A stretch of 64,000 nt of DNA from the NCBI RefSeq assembly GCF_025397995.1, contig NZ_CP104550.1, positions 1,385,775 through 1,449,774 on the forward strand. Reading direction: 5' to 3'. A program made the position numbers and the translations under genes. This DNA comes from Methanothermobacter wolfeii (GTDB lineage Archaea > Methanobacteriota > Methanobacteria > Methanobacteriales > Methanothermobacteraceae). Below the pieces are notes generated by a model. The model was not told the origin of the DNA. It searched no databases and saw only the letters and a program-made list of their open reading frames with translations. The stretch's first letter is position 1. Each line of letters starts with the position of its first letter. This document shows positions 39,457-47,903 of this stretch, one piece after another.

Positions 39457-39816
39457 CTAAACCTCCAGGTTTTTCAGCTGATTTTTGAATTCATCGATGC
39501 TGACAAGTTCATTCTGGACTTCCACGGGCCTTTCACGGGTTATGTTGAAAATTCCAACCATCATCTCAAGGCCGGAGTCCAGTATGAGATTTGAAAGGTT
39601 GCATGGAAGCTCATCAGAGTCCTCCAGCAGGACCCTGCCTTCAACCTTGAAGTCCAGGGACAGGTCATTTTTTGAGGTCACGTAGAACACGTAGCCGACC
39701 GAATCCTTCCTGAAGTAGGTGTAATCTATTTTCCAGTCAAGGTCAAGGCTCAGGGTGCATGATTTTGGATTTTTCTCAGGGCGAAAAAGTCCAATCTTCT
39801 GAATCTGTATTTCCAT
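39457..39816 (-). CDS. flpE: FlpE, small protein of unknown function
   Basis: First gene of flpECBDA. The 119-residue protein has no cysteine cluster or membrane helix; it looks rich in beta strands (LSLDLDWKIDYTYF, YVFYVTSKNDLSLDF). I do not recognise a fold; an assembly or structural partner of the Flp proteins is the simplest guess. GGTG lies five bases before the ATG, with a TATA box about 65 bases upstream. Confidence 0.75.
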   Translation of the reverse strand: MEIQIQKIGLFRPEKNPKSCTLSLDLDWKIDYTYFRKDSVGYVFYVTSKNDLSLDFKVEGRVLLEDSDELPCNLSNLILDSGLEMMVGIFNITRERPVEVQNELVSIDEFKNQLKNLEV

Positions 39817-39877
39817 GGTTTCACCACAACCTCTGGTTCTATCACGGTTATCATAATTATCTGCTAATAAGTATTAC

Positions 39878-39889
39878 TTATATAAATGT
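39878..39889 (-). promoter_or_regulatory. TATA promoter of flpECBDA
   Basis: The minus strand reads CATTTATATAAG; transcription would start near 39855, leaving a leader of about 40 bases before flpE. Confidence 0.6.
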
Positions 39890-40178
39890 TTCTAAAATCA
39901 AAAAGGGTTTGGAAGAGATTACAAGACAAAATGATACATTAGATGCGATATTAGAAATATCAGGACTTTTAAATGCTTCATAATCCTTGATAGGTTCCTT
40001 GAATGTCCTGAAATGCAGATGGTTAATATCAGAAGAAAAAAGAGAATTTAGTAATAAACTTTTATTTTTTAATATTAATGATCGGGTGGGGTCCGATGGC
40101 TGTACTATGATATTTATGCCCCTCCCAGCATGAGGGATGGTCTTCAGATGTTTTAAGATGAAATCTGGAGGCATGTAA
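39882..40178 (+). pseudogene. Possible decayed AT-rich coding remnant between flpE and hmd
   Basis: One plus-strand frame runs 99 codons with only two internal stops (TAA at 39981, TGA at 40131). Its first part, KIKKGLEEITRQNDTLDAIL, has the purine-first codon pattern of real genes, and the second part includes KLLFFNINDRVGSDGCTM. The opposite strand is open for 98 codons (40174 to 39878), which may be a shadow of this. Base composition is far more AT-rich than the neighbours. No family is recognised, so this stays tentative. Confidence 0.25.
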
Positions 40179-40340
40179 CCAGTAAAATTAATATTAATAT
40201 TTTAATAATTTTTAATATATTATTATAACATAGTGGTTCTCAACAGGTTTACCGTGATTCCCGTTTTGATGATTTTCAAGGATCTGAAAGGAACCATAGA
40301 ATCTATTTATGAGCTTTTTGGTTTAAGAAAGATCAAAAAG

Positions 40341-40350
40341 TATATTTATA
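40341..40350 (+). promoter_or_regulatory. TATA promoter of hmd
   Basis: AAAAAGTATATTTATATC is a good BRE/TATA element. The start site should fall near 40370, leaving a leader of about 40 bases before the ATG at 40414. The rest of the flpE-hmd spacer (39817-40413) is AT-rich, including a stretch of almost only A and T at 40186-40225. Confidence 0.7.
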
Positions 40351-40369
40351 TCGCTAACAGATTAATTTG

Positions 40370-40392
40370 TACTACTAATAAAATAGGTAGTA
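40370..40392 (+). promoter_or_regulatory. Inverted repeat at the hmd transcription start
   Basis: TACTAC at 40370-40375 and GTAGTA at 40387-40392 form a dyad with an 11-base centre, just where transcription should begin. It could be an operator or a leader stem; the function is inferred only from its position. Confidence 0.35.
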
Positions 40393-40413
40393 TTACTGAA
40401 TGGAGTGATAAAT

Positions 40414-41448
40414 ATGAAACTTGCAATACTAGGTGCAGGATGTTACAGGACCCACGCGGCCAGTGGAATAACAAACTTCTCCAGGGCCTGCGAAGTCGCT
40501 GAAATGGTTGGAAAACCAGAAATAGCCATGACCCATTCCACAATAACAATGGGTGCAGAGCTCAAGGAACTTGCAGGTGTGGATGAAGTCGTTGTCGCCG
40601 ACCCTGTCTTTGACAACCAGTTCACAGTGATAGACGACTTCGCCTACGAGGACGTTATAGAGGCCCACAAGGAGGACCCTGAAAAGATAATGCCCCAGAT
40701 AAGGGAAAAGGTCAACGAAGTTGCAAAGGAACTTCCAAAACCACCTGAAGGCGCAATCCACTTCACACACCCTGAAGACCTTGGATTCGAAATAACAACC
40801 GATGACAGGGAAGCTGTTGCAGATGCTGACTTCATAATGACCTGGTTCCCTAAGGGTGACATGCAGCCAGGCATAATCAACAAATTCATAGACGACATAA
40901 AACCAGGTGCAATAGTCACCCACGCATGTACAATCCCAACCACCAAGTTCTACAAGATATTTGAAGAAAAACACGGTGACCTCGTAACCAGACCTGAAAC
41001 ACTCAACGTAACATCCTACCACCCTGGTGCTGTACCTGAAATGAAGGGGCAGGTTTACATTGCAGAGGGCTACGCCTCAGAGGAAGCCATAAACACCCTC
41101 TTCGAACTCGGACAGAAGGCAAGGGGCAACGCATACAAACTGCCAGCCGAACTCCTGGGACCTGTCTGTGACATGTGCTCTGCACTCACAGCCATAACAT
41201 ACGCCGGTATACTCACCTACAGGGACTCAGTTACACAGGTCCTCGGTGCACCTGCAGGTTTCGCACAGATGATGGCCAAGGAGTCACTCGAACAGTTAAC
41301 AGCCCTCATGGATAAGGTTGGAATAGACAAAATGGAAGAAAGCCTTGACCCCGGTGCACTTCTGGGTACCGCCGACTCCATGAACTTCGGAGCATCAGCA
41401 GAAATACTGCCAACAGTATTTGAAGTCCTCGAGAAGAGGAAAAAATAA
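40414..41448 (+). CDS. hmd: [Fe]-hydrogenase (H2-forming methylenetetrahydromethanopterin dehydrogenase)
   Basis: Nickel-free hydrogenase that reduces methenyl-H4MPT with H2, using the FeGP cofactor. The 344-residue protein has the Rossmann start MKLAILGAGCYRTHAASGIT with His14, and Cys172 in VTHACTIPTTKF is the iron ligand (Cys176 in M. jannaschii). I use the ATG at 40414 after GGAGTGAT, not the GTG nine bases upstream. It is followed by a hairpin terminator and then the hcg genes. Hmd replaces the nickel-dependent F420-reducing hydrogenase (together with Mtd) when nickel is scarce. Confidence 0.97.
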   Translation: MKLAILGAGCYRTHAASGITNFSRACEVAEMVGKPEIAMTHSTITMGAELKELAGVDEVVVADPVFDNQFTVIDDFAYEDVIEAHKEDPEKIMPQIREKVNEVAKELPKPPEGAIHFTHPEDLGFEITTDDREAVADADFIMTWFPKGDMQPGIINKFIDDIKPGAIVTHACTIPTTKFYKIFEEKHGDLVTRPETLNVTSYHPGAVPEMKGQVYIAEGYASEEAINTLFELGQKARGNAYKLPAELLGPVCDMCSALTAITYAGILTYRDSVTQVLGAPAGFAQMMAKESLEQLTALMDKVGIDKMEESLDPGALLGTADSMNFGASAEILPTVFEVLEKRKK

Positions 41449-41483
41449 CCGGGCTCATCCCGGAAAAAATTTATTTATTTTTT
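41449..41483 (+). terminator. hmd terminator
   Basis: Immediately after the TAA stop, CCGGG-CTCAT-CCCGG forms a perfect hairpin, followed by a T-rich tract with a run of six T residues. It likely separates abundant hmd mRNA from lower expression of hcgA. Confidence 0.75.
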
Positions 41484-41550
41484 ATAGCATAAATGAGTTA
41501 AACAAAAACTTCTTATCAATCCTGATAAAGCAGCTTAAACCGGTGTTAAA

Positions 41551-42582
41551 TTGATAAACAGGATACTTAAAAGGGCAGAGTCCGGGAACCCCCTTAGTGA
41601 TGAGGAATTACTTGAACTGTTCAGGATAAACAGGCCAGAGGAATTTGCAGACCTGATGGACACAGCATTCAATATCATGCGCGACCACAGGGATCGTGTT
41701 AAATTAACATCAACGGTGCACATAACAAACATCTGCCAGGTCACCCCAAGGTGCAGGTACTGTGGATTCGCCGCCGGCACATCAAAAAATGGATACTACA
41801 CCCCCTTCTTCAAAACCGATGATGAGATACTTGAAGCGGTACGGATAATAGAGGAATCAGGGATTCCACGGGTCAGCTGCTCAGGAGCCCACGGCTTTAA
41901 TGGGGAACACGCGGTTAAGGCTGCTGAGATAGTCAAGGAGAACACCTCACTCGAGCTCCTCATAAATGTTGGAGCCGACCTCACCTTAAGCTCAACAAGA
42001 AAACTTGCAGACTACGGAACTGACACTGTCTGCTGCAACCTTGAAACCATCAATAATGATCTTTTTAATCTTATAAAGCCGGGTGAAAGGCTTGAAGATC
42101 GTATAAGGGTATGCGAGTCTGTATGTGACAGTGGAATAGAACTTTCAAGCGGTCTTCTCATCGGGCTTGGTGAAAGTTATGCTGATCGAATAAGACACCT
42201 CAGATTTCTGGATGAATTTGAAAGCCTTGGTGAGATACCCATAATGGGTTTCAACCCCTACAGCGGCACCCCCATGGAGAACCACCCCCCATGTCCACTT
42301 GACGAACAGATGAAGACCATAGCCATTACACGGATCCTCTACCCAGATATCAGGATAACCGTTCCGACACCAACCATCGGCCCTGAAAATGCCAGGTTCT
42401 CACTCATGGCAGGTGCAGATAACCTTGCAACCGTCATACCCGACGGATACCCCCATGACGTCAAGGGTGTGGGTTCACCAAGGTACGGCAACCTCAACGA
42501 TGTCCTCATGGTCATCCAGGAGATGGGTCTCAAACCACAGTTAAATTTTGCACCTGAGGCAGAGGGTGTTGCAATCCTCTAA
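41551..42582 (+). CDS. hcgA: HcgA, radical SAM enzyme of FeGP cofactor synthesis
   Basis: BioB/HydE-like radical SAM protein of 343 residues (also called HmdB). The cluster motif is the unusual CX5CX2C, ICQVTPRCRYC, with Cys62, 68 and 71. It is thought to act in formation of the pyridinol ring. The start is a TTG at 41551, five bases after GGTG. The 3' end (TTGCAATCCTCTAAC) has a similar 15-base copy 33 bases downstream. It is the first gene of hcgABCDEF. Confidence 0.92.
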   Translation: MINRILKRAESGNPLSDEELLELFRINRPEEFADLMDTAFNIMRDHRDRVKLTSTVHITNICQVTPRCRYCGFAAGTSKNGYYTPFFKTDDEILEAVRIIEESGIPRVSCSGAHGFNGEHAVKAAEIVKENTSLELLINVGADLTLSSTRKLADYGTDTVCCNLETINNDLFNLIKPGERLEDRIRVCESVCDSGIELSSGLLIGLGESYADRIRHLRFLDEFESLGEIPIMGFNPYSGTPMENHPPCPLDEQMKTIAITRILYPDIRITVPTPTIGPENARFSLMAGADNLATVIPDGYPHDVKGVGSPRYGNLNDVLMVIQEMGLKPQLNFAPEAEGVAIL

Positions 42583-42698
42583 CTAATTTTTTATATCGTC
42601 ATTGCAATAATCTAACATCAGACAGTTACTGCCTAATTTCCATAAATGTGCATAAATACAGTAACTGGACTCTTACATGAGACAAAGCAGGTGATTGA

Positions 42699-43175
42699 AT
42701 GCTGGAGGACCTTATCAGGGAAGCCTACCTTGAATCTGCAGAAAACAGGAGGCGCGGTGACCGGGAGGAAGAAGTTAGGGCCATAAGGGATTACATCAGG
42801 AGCGCCGGGCGGATAGCGGTGCCCAACTGGAACCAGGAAAAAATAAGGGTCATAAATGAAGTCCTGGCCGAATTCGGCCTCCCAGAGGCGGAGCACCTCC
42901 AGTTCAACACCAGCTGGGTTGACCTTACAAGGATGCCCGCTGTTACAAAGGCCCTCCTCGCCCTGGATATATCTGGTGCTGACCTTGTGATAGCCAGGGG
43001 GAGGCTGGGTGTGCCGGGTTCAGGTTCACTCCTTGTAATAATGGACTCCAGGGGCAGGTTGCTATCAGCAGCCACCTCCCCACCACATGTACTGCATGGG
43101 AAACCCGTGGCTGAAGCTGTGAGATCCGAGATGAGACTTGCCCTTGAAAGGCTAGGTTTCACCATGGAAAAATGA
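42699..43175 (+). CDS. hcgB: HcgB, guanylyltransferase of FeGP cofactor synthesis
   Basis: Attaches GMP to the pyridinol precursor. The 158-residue protein starts MLEDLIREAYLESAENRRRG and includes IAVPNWNQEKIRVINEV and GADLVIARGRLGVPGSGS, conserved in the HcgB family. GGTG lies before the ATG at 42699. hcgC starts 10 bases after the stop. Confidence 0.88.
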   Translation: MLEDLIREAYLESAENRRRGDREEEVRAIRDYIRSAGRIAVPNWNQEKIRVINEVLAEFGLPEAEHLQFNTSWVDLTRMPAVTKALLALDISGADLVIARGRLGVPGSGSLLVIMDSRGRLLSAATSPPHVLHGKPVAEAVRSEMRLALERLGFTMEK

Positions 43176-43185
43176 TGAAACTGGA

Positions 43186-43968
43186 ATGATTGAAATGGGA
43201 TCCTATGAGACAGGAATAACAGAGACCGTCAGGACTTTCTTCTCGGAATACACGGTCCATGACATAATCAGACATATAGGTAAAACCAAGGCCTCTGCAG
43301 TCACAGGGTGGCTTGATGATATCAAACTCAGACCAGAAAGGGCCCTTATAATCGGTTCATACTTCACAGGAGCATTCATTGCAGAGAGCCTTGACTGTGA
43401 GGTCACGGTGGTTGATATAAATCCCCAGCTGAAATTCCTCCTTGGTGAGGGTGTGGAATTCCATGATAGCATCCATGATGTGAGCGGGACCTGGGACCTC
43501 ATCGTAGACACAACGGGCCTGGGTGGTGTGGGGGAGGATGAACTCTCAGGCCTTGATTCAGGAGCATTCCTCGTTGAGGACCCCACCTCTGATGGCAGTG
43601 ACGGAACCATAATGAGGTTAAATGAAACAGAAGAAAGGCTTGATATGATTGAATCAGACTACAGGGGATCCCTCCGTACCTGGGGGCTTAGGACAAAGAC
43701 CTCGGGCACCATGACCCTCACCGTTGAGGTCCTCAGACGGTCAATGGCTGACATCATGGAACTTGATGGTGTCCTCTACAGCACCGCCACCCTTGAGTTC
43801 TTTGAAAGGCTACTCTTCAGGAAGAAGGACCCTGCAGGTTTCCTCAGTCGCCTAGAATCTACGGCCCTTATGGTGTCCTCCCTCCTTGACGTTGACTGTG
43901 ACACGGTCCTTGAGAGAAACCTTTCCATGATAAAATCCAGGGTGATCCCTGCAGACTTATTTAAATGA
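43186..43968 (+). CDS. hcgC: HcgC, pyridinol methyltransferase
   Basis: SAM-dependent enzyme that methylates C3 of the pyridinol. The 260-residue protein has a Rossmann-like region (RALIIGSYFTGAFIAESLDCEVTVVDIN read in parts) and DLIVDTTGLGGVG, as in HcgC structures. Start either at the ATG at 43186 or at the ATG nine bases later; neither site is decisive. It overlaps hcgD by four bases. Confidence 0.86.
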   Translation: MIEMGSYETGITETVRTFFSEYTVHDIIRHIGKTKASAVTGWLDDIKLRPERALIIGSYFTGAFIAESLDCEVTVVDINPQLKFLLGEGVEFHDSIHDVSGTWDLIVDTTGLGGVGEDELSGLDSGAFLVEDPTSDGSDGTIMRLNETEERLDMIESDYRGSLRTWGLRTKTSGTMTLTVEVLRRSMADIMELDGVLYSTATLEFFERLLFRKKDPAGFLSRLESTALMVSSLLDVDCDTVLERNLSMIKSRVIPADLFK

Positions 43969-44684
43969 ATAACATGCTGAAGGGTGAAAAAATTAGAATA
44001 GAAGAGTTCGTTGAAATCATGAATGGAATAGCCCCTGAGTCCCTTGCCCTTGAAGGGGACCCTGTAGGGTATCATGGCCCGGACATCAGTGTTGAATCTG
44101 CACTGATCATGATGGACTACATTGAGGGTGCGGTTGTGGATGGATACGACCTCCTGGTACTCCACCACCCTCCCCTTCTGAGACCACCCGTACCCTACTA
44201 CGTCATACACTCCAACTGGGACGTGGCAGATGGCGGGGCATGCGATGCCCTTGCAGAGGCCCTCAACCTCTACCCTGAATCATTACTTGACCCTGCAACC
44301 GGTATCGGCCGTATATGCAGTGGGGACATCTACCTGGATGAACTCCTTGAGAGGGTCTCCGGACTGAACCCCTCATCAATCAGGATAGTTAATCCTGCAG
44401 AGAACATTGACAGGGTCGCTGTTGTATCGGGATTCGGACTATCACAGGAGGACCTCATAATAAGGGCGTTCAATGAGGGGGTTTCGGCCTTCATATCAGG
44501 GGACCTGACCCACAGGTGCGCTGTCCTTGCAAGGAACCTCCAGATAACCCTTGTTGACGCCGGACACTACTCAACCGAGATGCCCGGCCTTCTGAGGCTC
44601 CGTGACATCATAGAGGACTTTGGCATCACCGCCGATATCCTTGACACCGGGACGCCCTGGCAGGAGTACATGGCACCGGATTGA
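43965..44684 (+). CDS. hcgD: HcgD, NIF3-like iron-binding protein
   Basis: Member of the NIF3 family with a dinuclear metal site, proposed to deliver iron for the FeGP cofactor. Metal ligands are likely in LLVLHHPPLL near residue 66 and in DAGHYSTEMPG near the C terminus. The ATG overlaps the hcgC stop but has no ribosome binding site; GGGTG lies inside the gene a few codons later, so translation could depend on coupling. Length 239. Confidence 0.87.
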   Translation: MNNMLKGEKIRIEEFVEIMNGIAPESLALEGDPVGYHGPDISVESALIMMDYIEGAVVDGYDLLVLHHPPLLRPPVPYYVIHSNWDVADGGACDALAEALNLYPESLLDPATGIGRICSGDIYLDELLERVSGLNPSSIRIVNPAENIDRVAVVSGFGLSQEDLIIRAFNEGVSAFISGDLTHRCAVLARNLQITLVDAGHYSTEMPGLLRLRDIIEDFGITADILDTGTPWQEYMAPD

Positions 44685-44749
44685 ACCCATGATGGTGTCA
44701 CGGTCCATTCAGGGCTCTTCACAGGATAAAAATTTGAGAGGCTGATAAC

Positions 44750-45388
44750 TTGGACATCGCTGAACTTGAGAAGAGAAAATCACCCCACGGAGAGGTCACC
44801 CTTGTCGGTGCAGGGAGGCTGGGCTTCAGGACCGCCCTGAACCTCATGCAGATCCACAGGGGGGGACCATCAAGGATAAACGTTATTGACGGCCAGAGGA
44901 TATCTGCAGATGACCTCATATTCAGGTTCCTCGGTGCAAGGGTGGGTGACTACAAGGCCCGGTTCATCGAGGGACTTGCAGGTAAGGGTTTCTCAAGGGA
45001 GGTGAAGGGTTTTCCCGAGTACATCACAGGAGAGAACCTTGACCTCATCAGTGGCGATGTTGTCTGCATACAGATTGCAGGAGGCGACACCCTCCCTGTG
45101 ACTGCGGATATAATAAAACACGCCCATAGATCAGGAGCTGCAACCATAAGCACCATGGGAGTCTTCGGTATAGACAGGGATGATGTGAAGGTGGAATGGC
45201 TGGACGAGGCCCCCCCTGAAAACCCTGTTGTTGAGTATCTCCAGGCTGCAGGGATCAGGGACCACCTGCTTGTGGGGACCGGTAAACTAATAAGGGACTG
45301 GGAGCCCGTCACACCCTACGTCCTTGACAGGGTCTCCGAGGTGATGACATCAGAGGTGCTTAAACTCCTGAGGAGGAGAATGGAATGA
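44750..45388 (+). CDS. hcgE: HcgE, E1/ThiF-like adenylating enzyme
   Basis: Activates the carboxyl group of the guanylylpyridinol by adenylation. The 212-residue protein has the ThiF-type nucleotide loop EVTLVGAGRLGFRTAL near residue 14. The start is a TTG at 44750 with GAGAGG upstream. The stop overlaps the hcgF ATG, so the last two genes are coupled, as expected for enzymes acting in sequence. Confidence 0.88.
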   Translation: MDIAELEKRKSPHGEVTLVGAGRLGFRTALNLMQIHRGGPSRINVIDGQRISADDLIFRFLGARVGDYKARFIEGLAGKGFSREVKGFPEYITGENLDLISGDVVCIQIAGGDTLPVTADIIKHAHRSGAATISTMGVFGIDRDDVKVEWLDEAPPENPVVEYLQAAGIRDHLLVGTGKLIRDWEPVTPYVLDRVSEVMTSEVLKLLRRRME

Positions 45389-45873
45389 TAAGGGTTGCCA
45401 CTGCAGAGTGCTTTACCCATGGTAAGGTGGCGCGGGAGATACATGCCTTCTCAATGGGCTACCCGCTGAATTATAACTGGAAGATCAGCGCGGAACTCGT
45501 CCTGGTGGCAGGGCTCTTCATACCAACCCTGTCGGGTGTGAGGAACATACTTGGATTTGAACCCCCCATGCCAAGGGCGACGATAAACGACATAAAGGTC
45601 TACGGTGAGGAGGAGGATGAGGAGGTGGCCCTCATGATGGCAAGGGCCGTGAGGGAACTTGCAGATTCGGATATAGGTATAGGTACAACCGCGGGTATCG
45701 GGAGGGGTGGTATTGCGATTGCAAGCAGGGACCGGTGGGATGTTATAAACTCGGAGGTCCATGCAGACCTGAGATACCCTGACACTGAAAGGATCCTTGA
45801 AAGGCAAAAATCAGGGATTCAGAGGGCCCTTCAGCTACTTGAATCATTCATCGTCGACTTTAAGGACCGATAA
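45385..45873 (+). CDS. hcgF: HcgF, thioester-forming protein of FeGP synthesis
   Basis: Takes the activated guanylylpyridinol from HcgE as a thioester on Cys9; Cys9 is present (MIRVATAEC). The 162-residue protein contains GIGTTAGIGRGGIAIA near residue 97. It ends the hcg operon; the sufC promoter region follows. Confidence 0.9.
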   Translation: MIRVATAECFTHGKVAREIHAFSMGYPLNYNWKISAELVLVAGLFIPTLSGVRNILGFEPPMPRATINDIKVYGEEEDEEVALMMARAVRELADSDIGIGTTAGIGRGGIAIASRDRWDVINSEVHADLRYPDTERILERQKSGIQRALQLLESFIVDFKDR

Positions 45874-45933
45874 GAACATATTTATTTCATGCAGAGAATA
45901 TTAATCATATAAAGAAAAATGGTGGTGGTTTAA

Positions 45934-46689
45934 CTGCTTCTTGAAATAACCGACCTTGCAGTTGAGGTTAGCGGAAGGCAGGTCCTCAAGGACATAGACC
46001 TCTATATTGATGAAGGGGAAACCCATGTACTCCTTGGCCCCAATGGTTCGGGTAAGAGCACGCTCTTCATGACGATCCTCGGCTTCCCGAAGTACAGGGT
46101 TACGGGTGGCCAGATAATCTTCAAGGGTGAGGACATAACCGAGCTCAGCACAACCGAACGGGTAAGGATGGGTATCGGTGTCAGCTTCCAGAACCCCCCT
46201 GTCATCAGGGGCGTGAAACTCATGGACCTCCTCAAGGTTGAAAGTGGCCTTACAACCGAGGACGAGTTAACACCGGAGCTCATTGAACTTGCAAGGAAGA
46301 TGAAATTTGATAAGAGCTTCCTTGAAAGGGATGTTAACCTTGGATTCTCAGGTGGTGAAGTTAAAAGGTCCGAGATACTCCAGTTACTCGCCCAGAAACC
46401 TGACTTCATAATGTTTGATGAGCCAGACTCAGGGGTGGATATAGAAAACGTTGAGCTCCTTGCAGAGGAGATAAATGTGCTTCTTGATAAGGACAAGAAG
46501 CCGGGTTTAAGGAGGAAATCAGGGCTCCTCATAACCCACCTAGGATACATACTGAACTTCGTGAATGCAGACACCGCCCATGTGCTCATGGATGGTAGAA
46601 TTGCATGTTCAGGTAACCCTGATGAGATCATTGAAGATATAAGGAAGGATGGATTCAAGGGGTGTGTTGAATGCTGCGGGATACATTGA
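45934..46689 (+). CDS. sufC: SufC, iron-sulfur assembly ATPase, with a CTG start
   Basis: ABC-type ATPase of the SufBC complex, the ancient iron-sulfur cluster assembly machine. Walker A is GPNGSGKST (residues 35-43), the signature is LGFSGGEVKRSEILQLL, and Walker B is PDFIMFDEPDSG. The frame opens after a TAA at 45931, and no ATG, GTG or TTG precedes Walker A; the only plausible start is CTG at 45934, five bases after GGTGGTGG. The first in-frame ATG (46069) would cut off Walker A. It overlaps sufB by 19 bases. Confidence 0.88.
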   Translation: MLLEITDLAVEVSGRQVLKDIDLYIDEGETHVLLGPNGSGKSTLFMTILGFPKYRVTGGQIIFKGEDITELSTTERVRMGIGVSFQNPPVIRGVKLMDLLKVESGLTTEDELTPELIELARKMKFDKSFLERDVNLGFSGGEVKRSEILQLLAQKPDFIMFDEPDSGVDIENVELLAEEINVLLDKDKKPGLRRKSGLLITHLGYILNFVNADTAHVLMDGRIACSGNPDEIIEDIRKDGFKGCVECCGIH

Positions 46690-47903
46690 AGAAGGCTGAA
46701 AAGGCCAGGGACAAGAAGGCCCTTTATGGTGAGGACATTGACCTTGAAAGGTTCATAAAGGAGGAGGCAGGTGAACATGAAGAGGTCCCGAGGGCCAGGG
46801 AGGTTCCGAAGAAGGTCCAGGAGACCCTACTGAAGGTGGGTGTTGACCCTGAGGAGAGGGAAAGGGCAGGTACGTTCATACAGGTGGACCAGTCAGGTAT
46901 CTGCACAACCTGCGCCTCTGAATCCATAGAGATAATGGGGATGAACGTCGCCCTCGACAGGTACAGCTGGTTGAAGGACTACATGTGGAAGGCCGTCGCT
47001 GTCGATACCGACAAGTACACCGCAACAACGGCCCTCAGGGAAGCTGAAGGTGAAATGGGGGGCTACTTCATAAGGTCCATGCCCGGTTCAAGGGAGGTCT
47101 TCCCTCTCCAGGCCTGCATGTTCATAGGTGATGAGAATGTCATGCAGACAGCCCACAACATCATAATAGCCGAGGAGAACTCTGAACTCCATATAATCAC
47201 AGGATGCGCCACCGGCGAGGATGTGAGTTCAGCCCTCCATGTGGGTGTATCCGAGTTCTACCTTAAGAAGGGTGCCAAGATAACCTTCACCATGGTCCAT
47301 AACTGGGCCGAACAGGTTGAGGTCCGGCCGAGGACGGGTATCATGGTGGGTGACGACGCCACCTACATAAATAACTATATACTGACAAGCCCCGTTAAGA
47401 GCATACAGTCCTATCCAACAGCCTACTGTACAGGTGAAAATTCAAGGGTCGTGTTCCAGTCAATCCTTGGTGGTCAGAAGGATTCTGTCCTGGATGTGGG
47501 TTCAAGGGTCATCCTTGAGGGCAGGGGTTCAAGTGCTGAGATAGTTTCACGTGCGGTCTCCAAAGACGCCTCACAGATCTACTCAAGGGGTCACCTGGCA
47601 GGAAGGGTCCCTGAGGTAAAGGGTCACCTTGAATGCCATGGACTTGTACTCTCAGATGATTCAATGATCTACGCTGTCCCCGAGCTTGAGGGAAGTGCCA
47701 CTGAACTTGAAATGTCCCATGAGGCGGCCGTTGGAAAGATAGCTGAGGAGGAGGTCATGTACCTCACATCAAGGGGGCTTACAGAGGATGAAGCAGCCTC
47801 AATGATAGTCCGTGGATTCCTGAGCATGGACATAACAGGACTGCCACCTGAACTGGCCGCTGAAACAAAGAGGATGCTTGACATGAGCCTTAAGGGAATG
47901 TAA
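46671..47903 (+). CDS. sufB: SufB-type scaffold protein
   Basis: Scaffold of the SufBC complex, 410 residues, a right-handed beta-helix protein. The C-terminal half shows SRAVSKDASQIYSRGHLAG and HLECHGLVLSDDS, the conserved region that binds the nascent cluster. The start is an ATG after GGGGTG within sufC. There is no sufD, sufS or sufE nearby, as is usual for archaea. The stop codon lies in a terminator hairpin. Confidence 0.92.
   Translation: MLRDTLKKAEKARDKKALYGEDIDLERFIKEEAGEHEEVPRAREVPKKVQETLLKVGVDPEERERAGTFIQVDQSGICTTCASESIEIMGMNVALDRYSWLKDYMWKAVAVDTDKYTATTALREAEGEMGGYFIRSMPGSREVFPLQACMFIGDENVMQTAHNIIIAEENSELHIITGCATGEDVSSALHVGVSEFYLKKGAKITFTMVHNWAEQVEVRPRTGIMVGDDATYINNYILTSPVKSIQSYPTAYCTGENSRVVFQSILGGQKDSVLDVGSRVILEGRGSSAEIVSRAVSKDASQIYSRGHLAGRVPEVKGHLECHGLVLSDDSMIYAVPELEGSATELEMSHEAAVGKIAEEEVMYLTSRGLTEDEAASMIVRGFLSMDITGLPPELAAETKRMLDMSLKGM

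Noticed and set aside
39878-40174. Minus-strand frame of 98 codons in the flpE-hmd spacer
   Set aside because: Its opposite frame has the better codon pattern, and the start has no ribosome binding site; treated as the shadow of a decayed remnant instead of a gene.
40233-40502. Plus-strand frame upstream of and into hmd
   Set aside because: It runs through the hmd TATA box, its only start is a GTG without a ribosome binding site, and the second half is an off-frame reading of hmd.
46002-46778. Open frame of 258 codons antisense to sufC
   Set aside because: Shadow: the plus strand has full ABC ATPase motifs from the CTG at 45934 onward.
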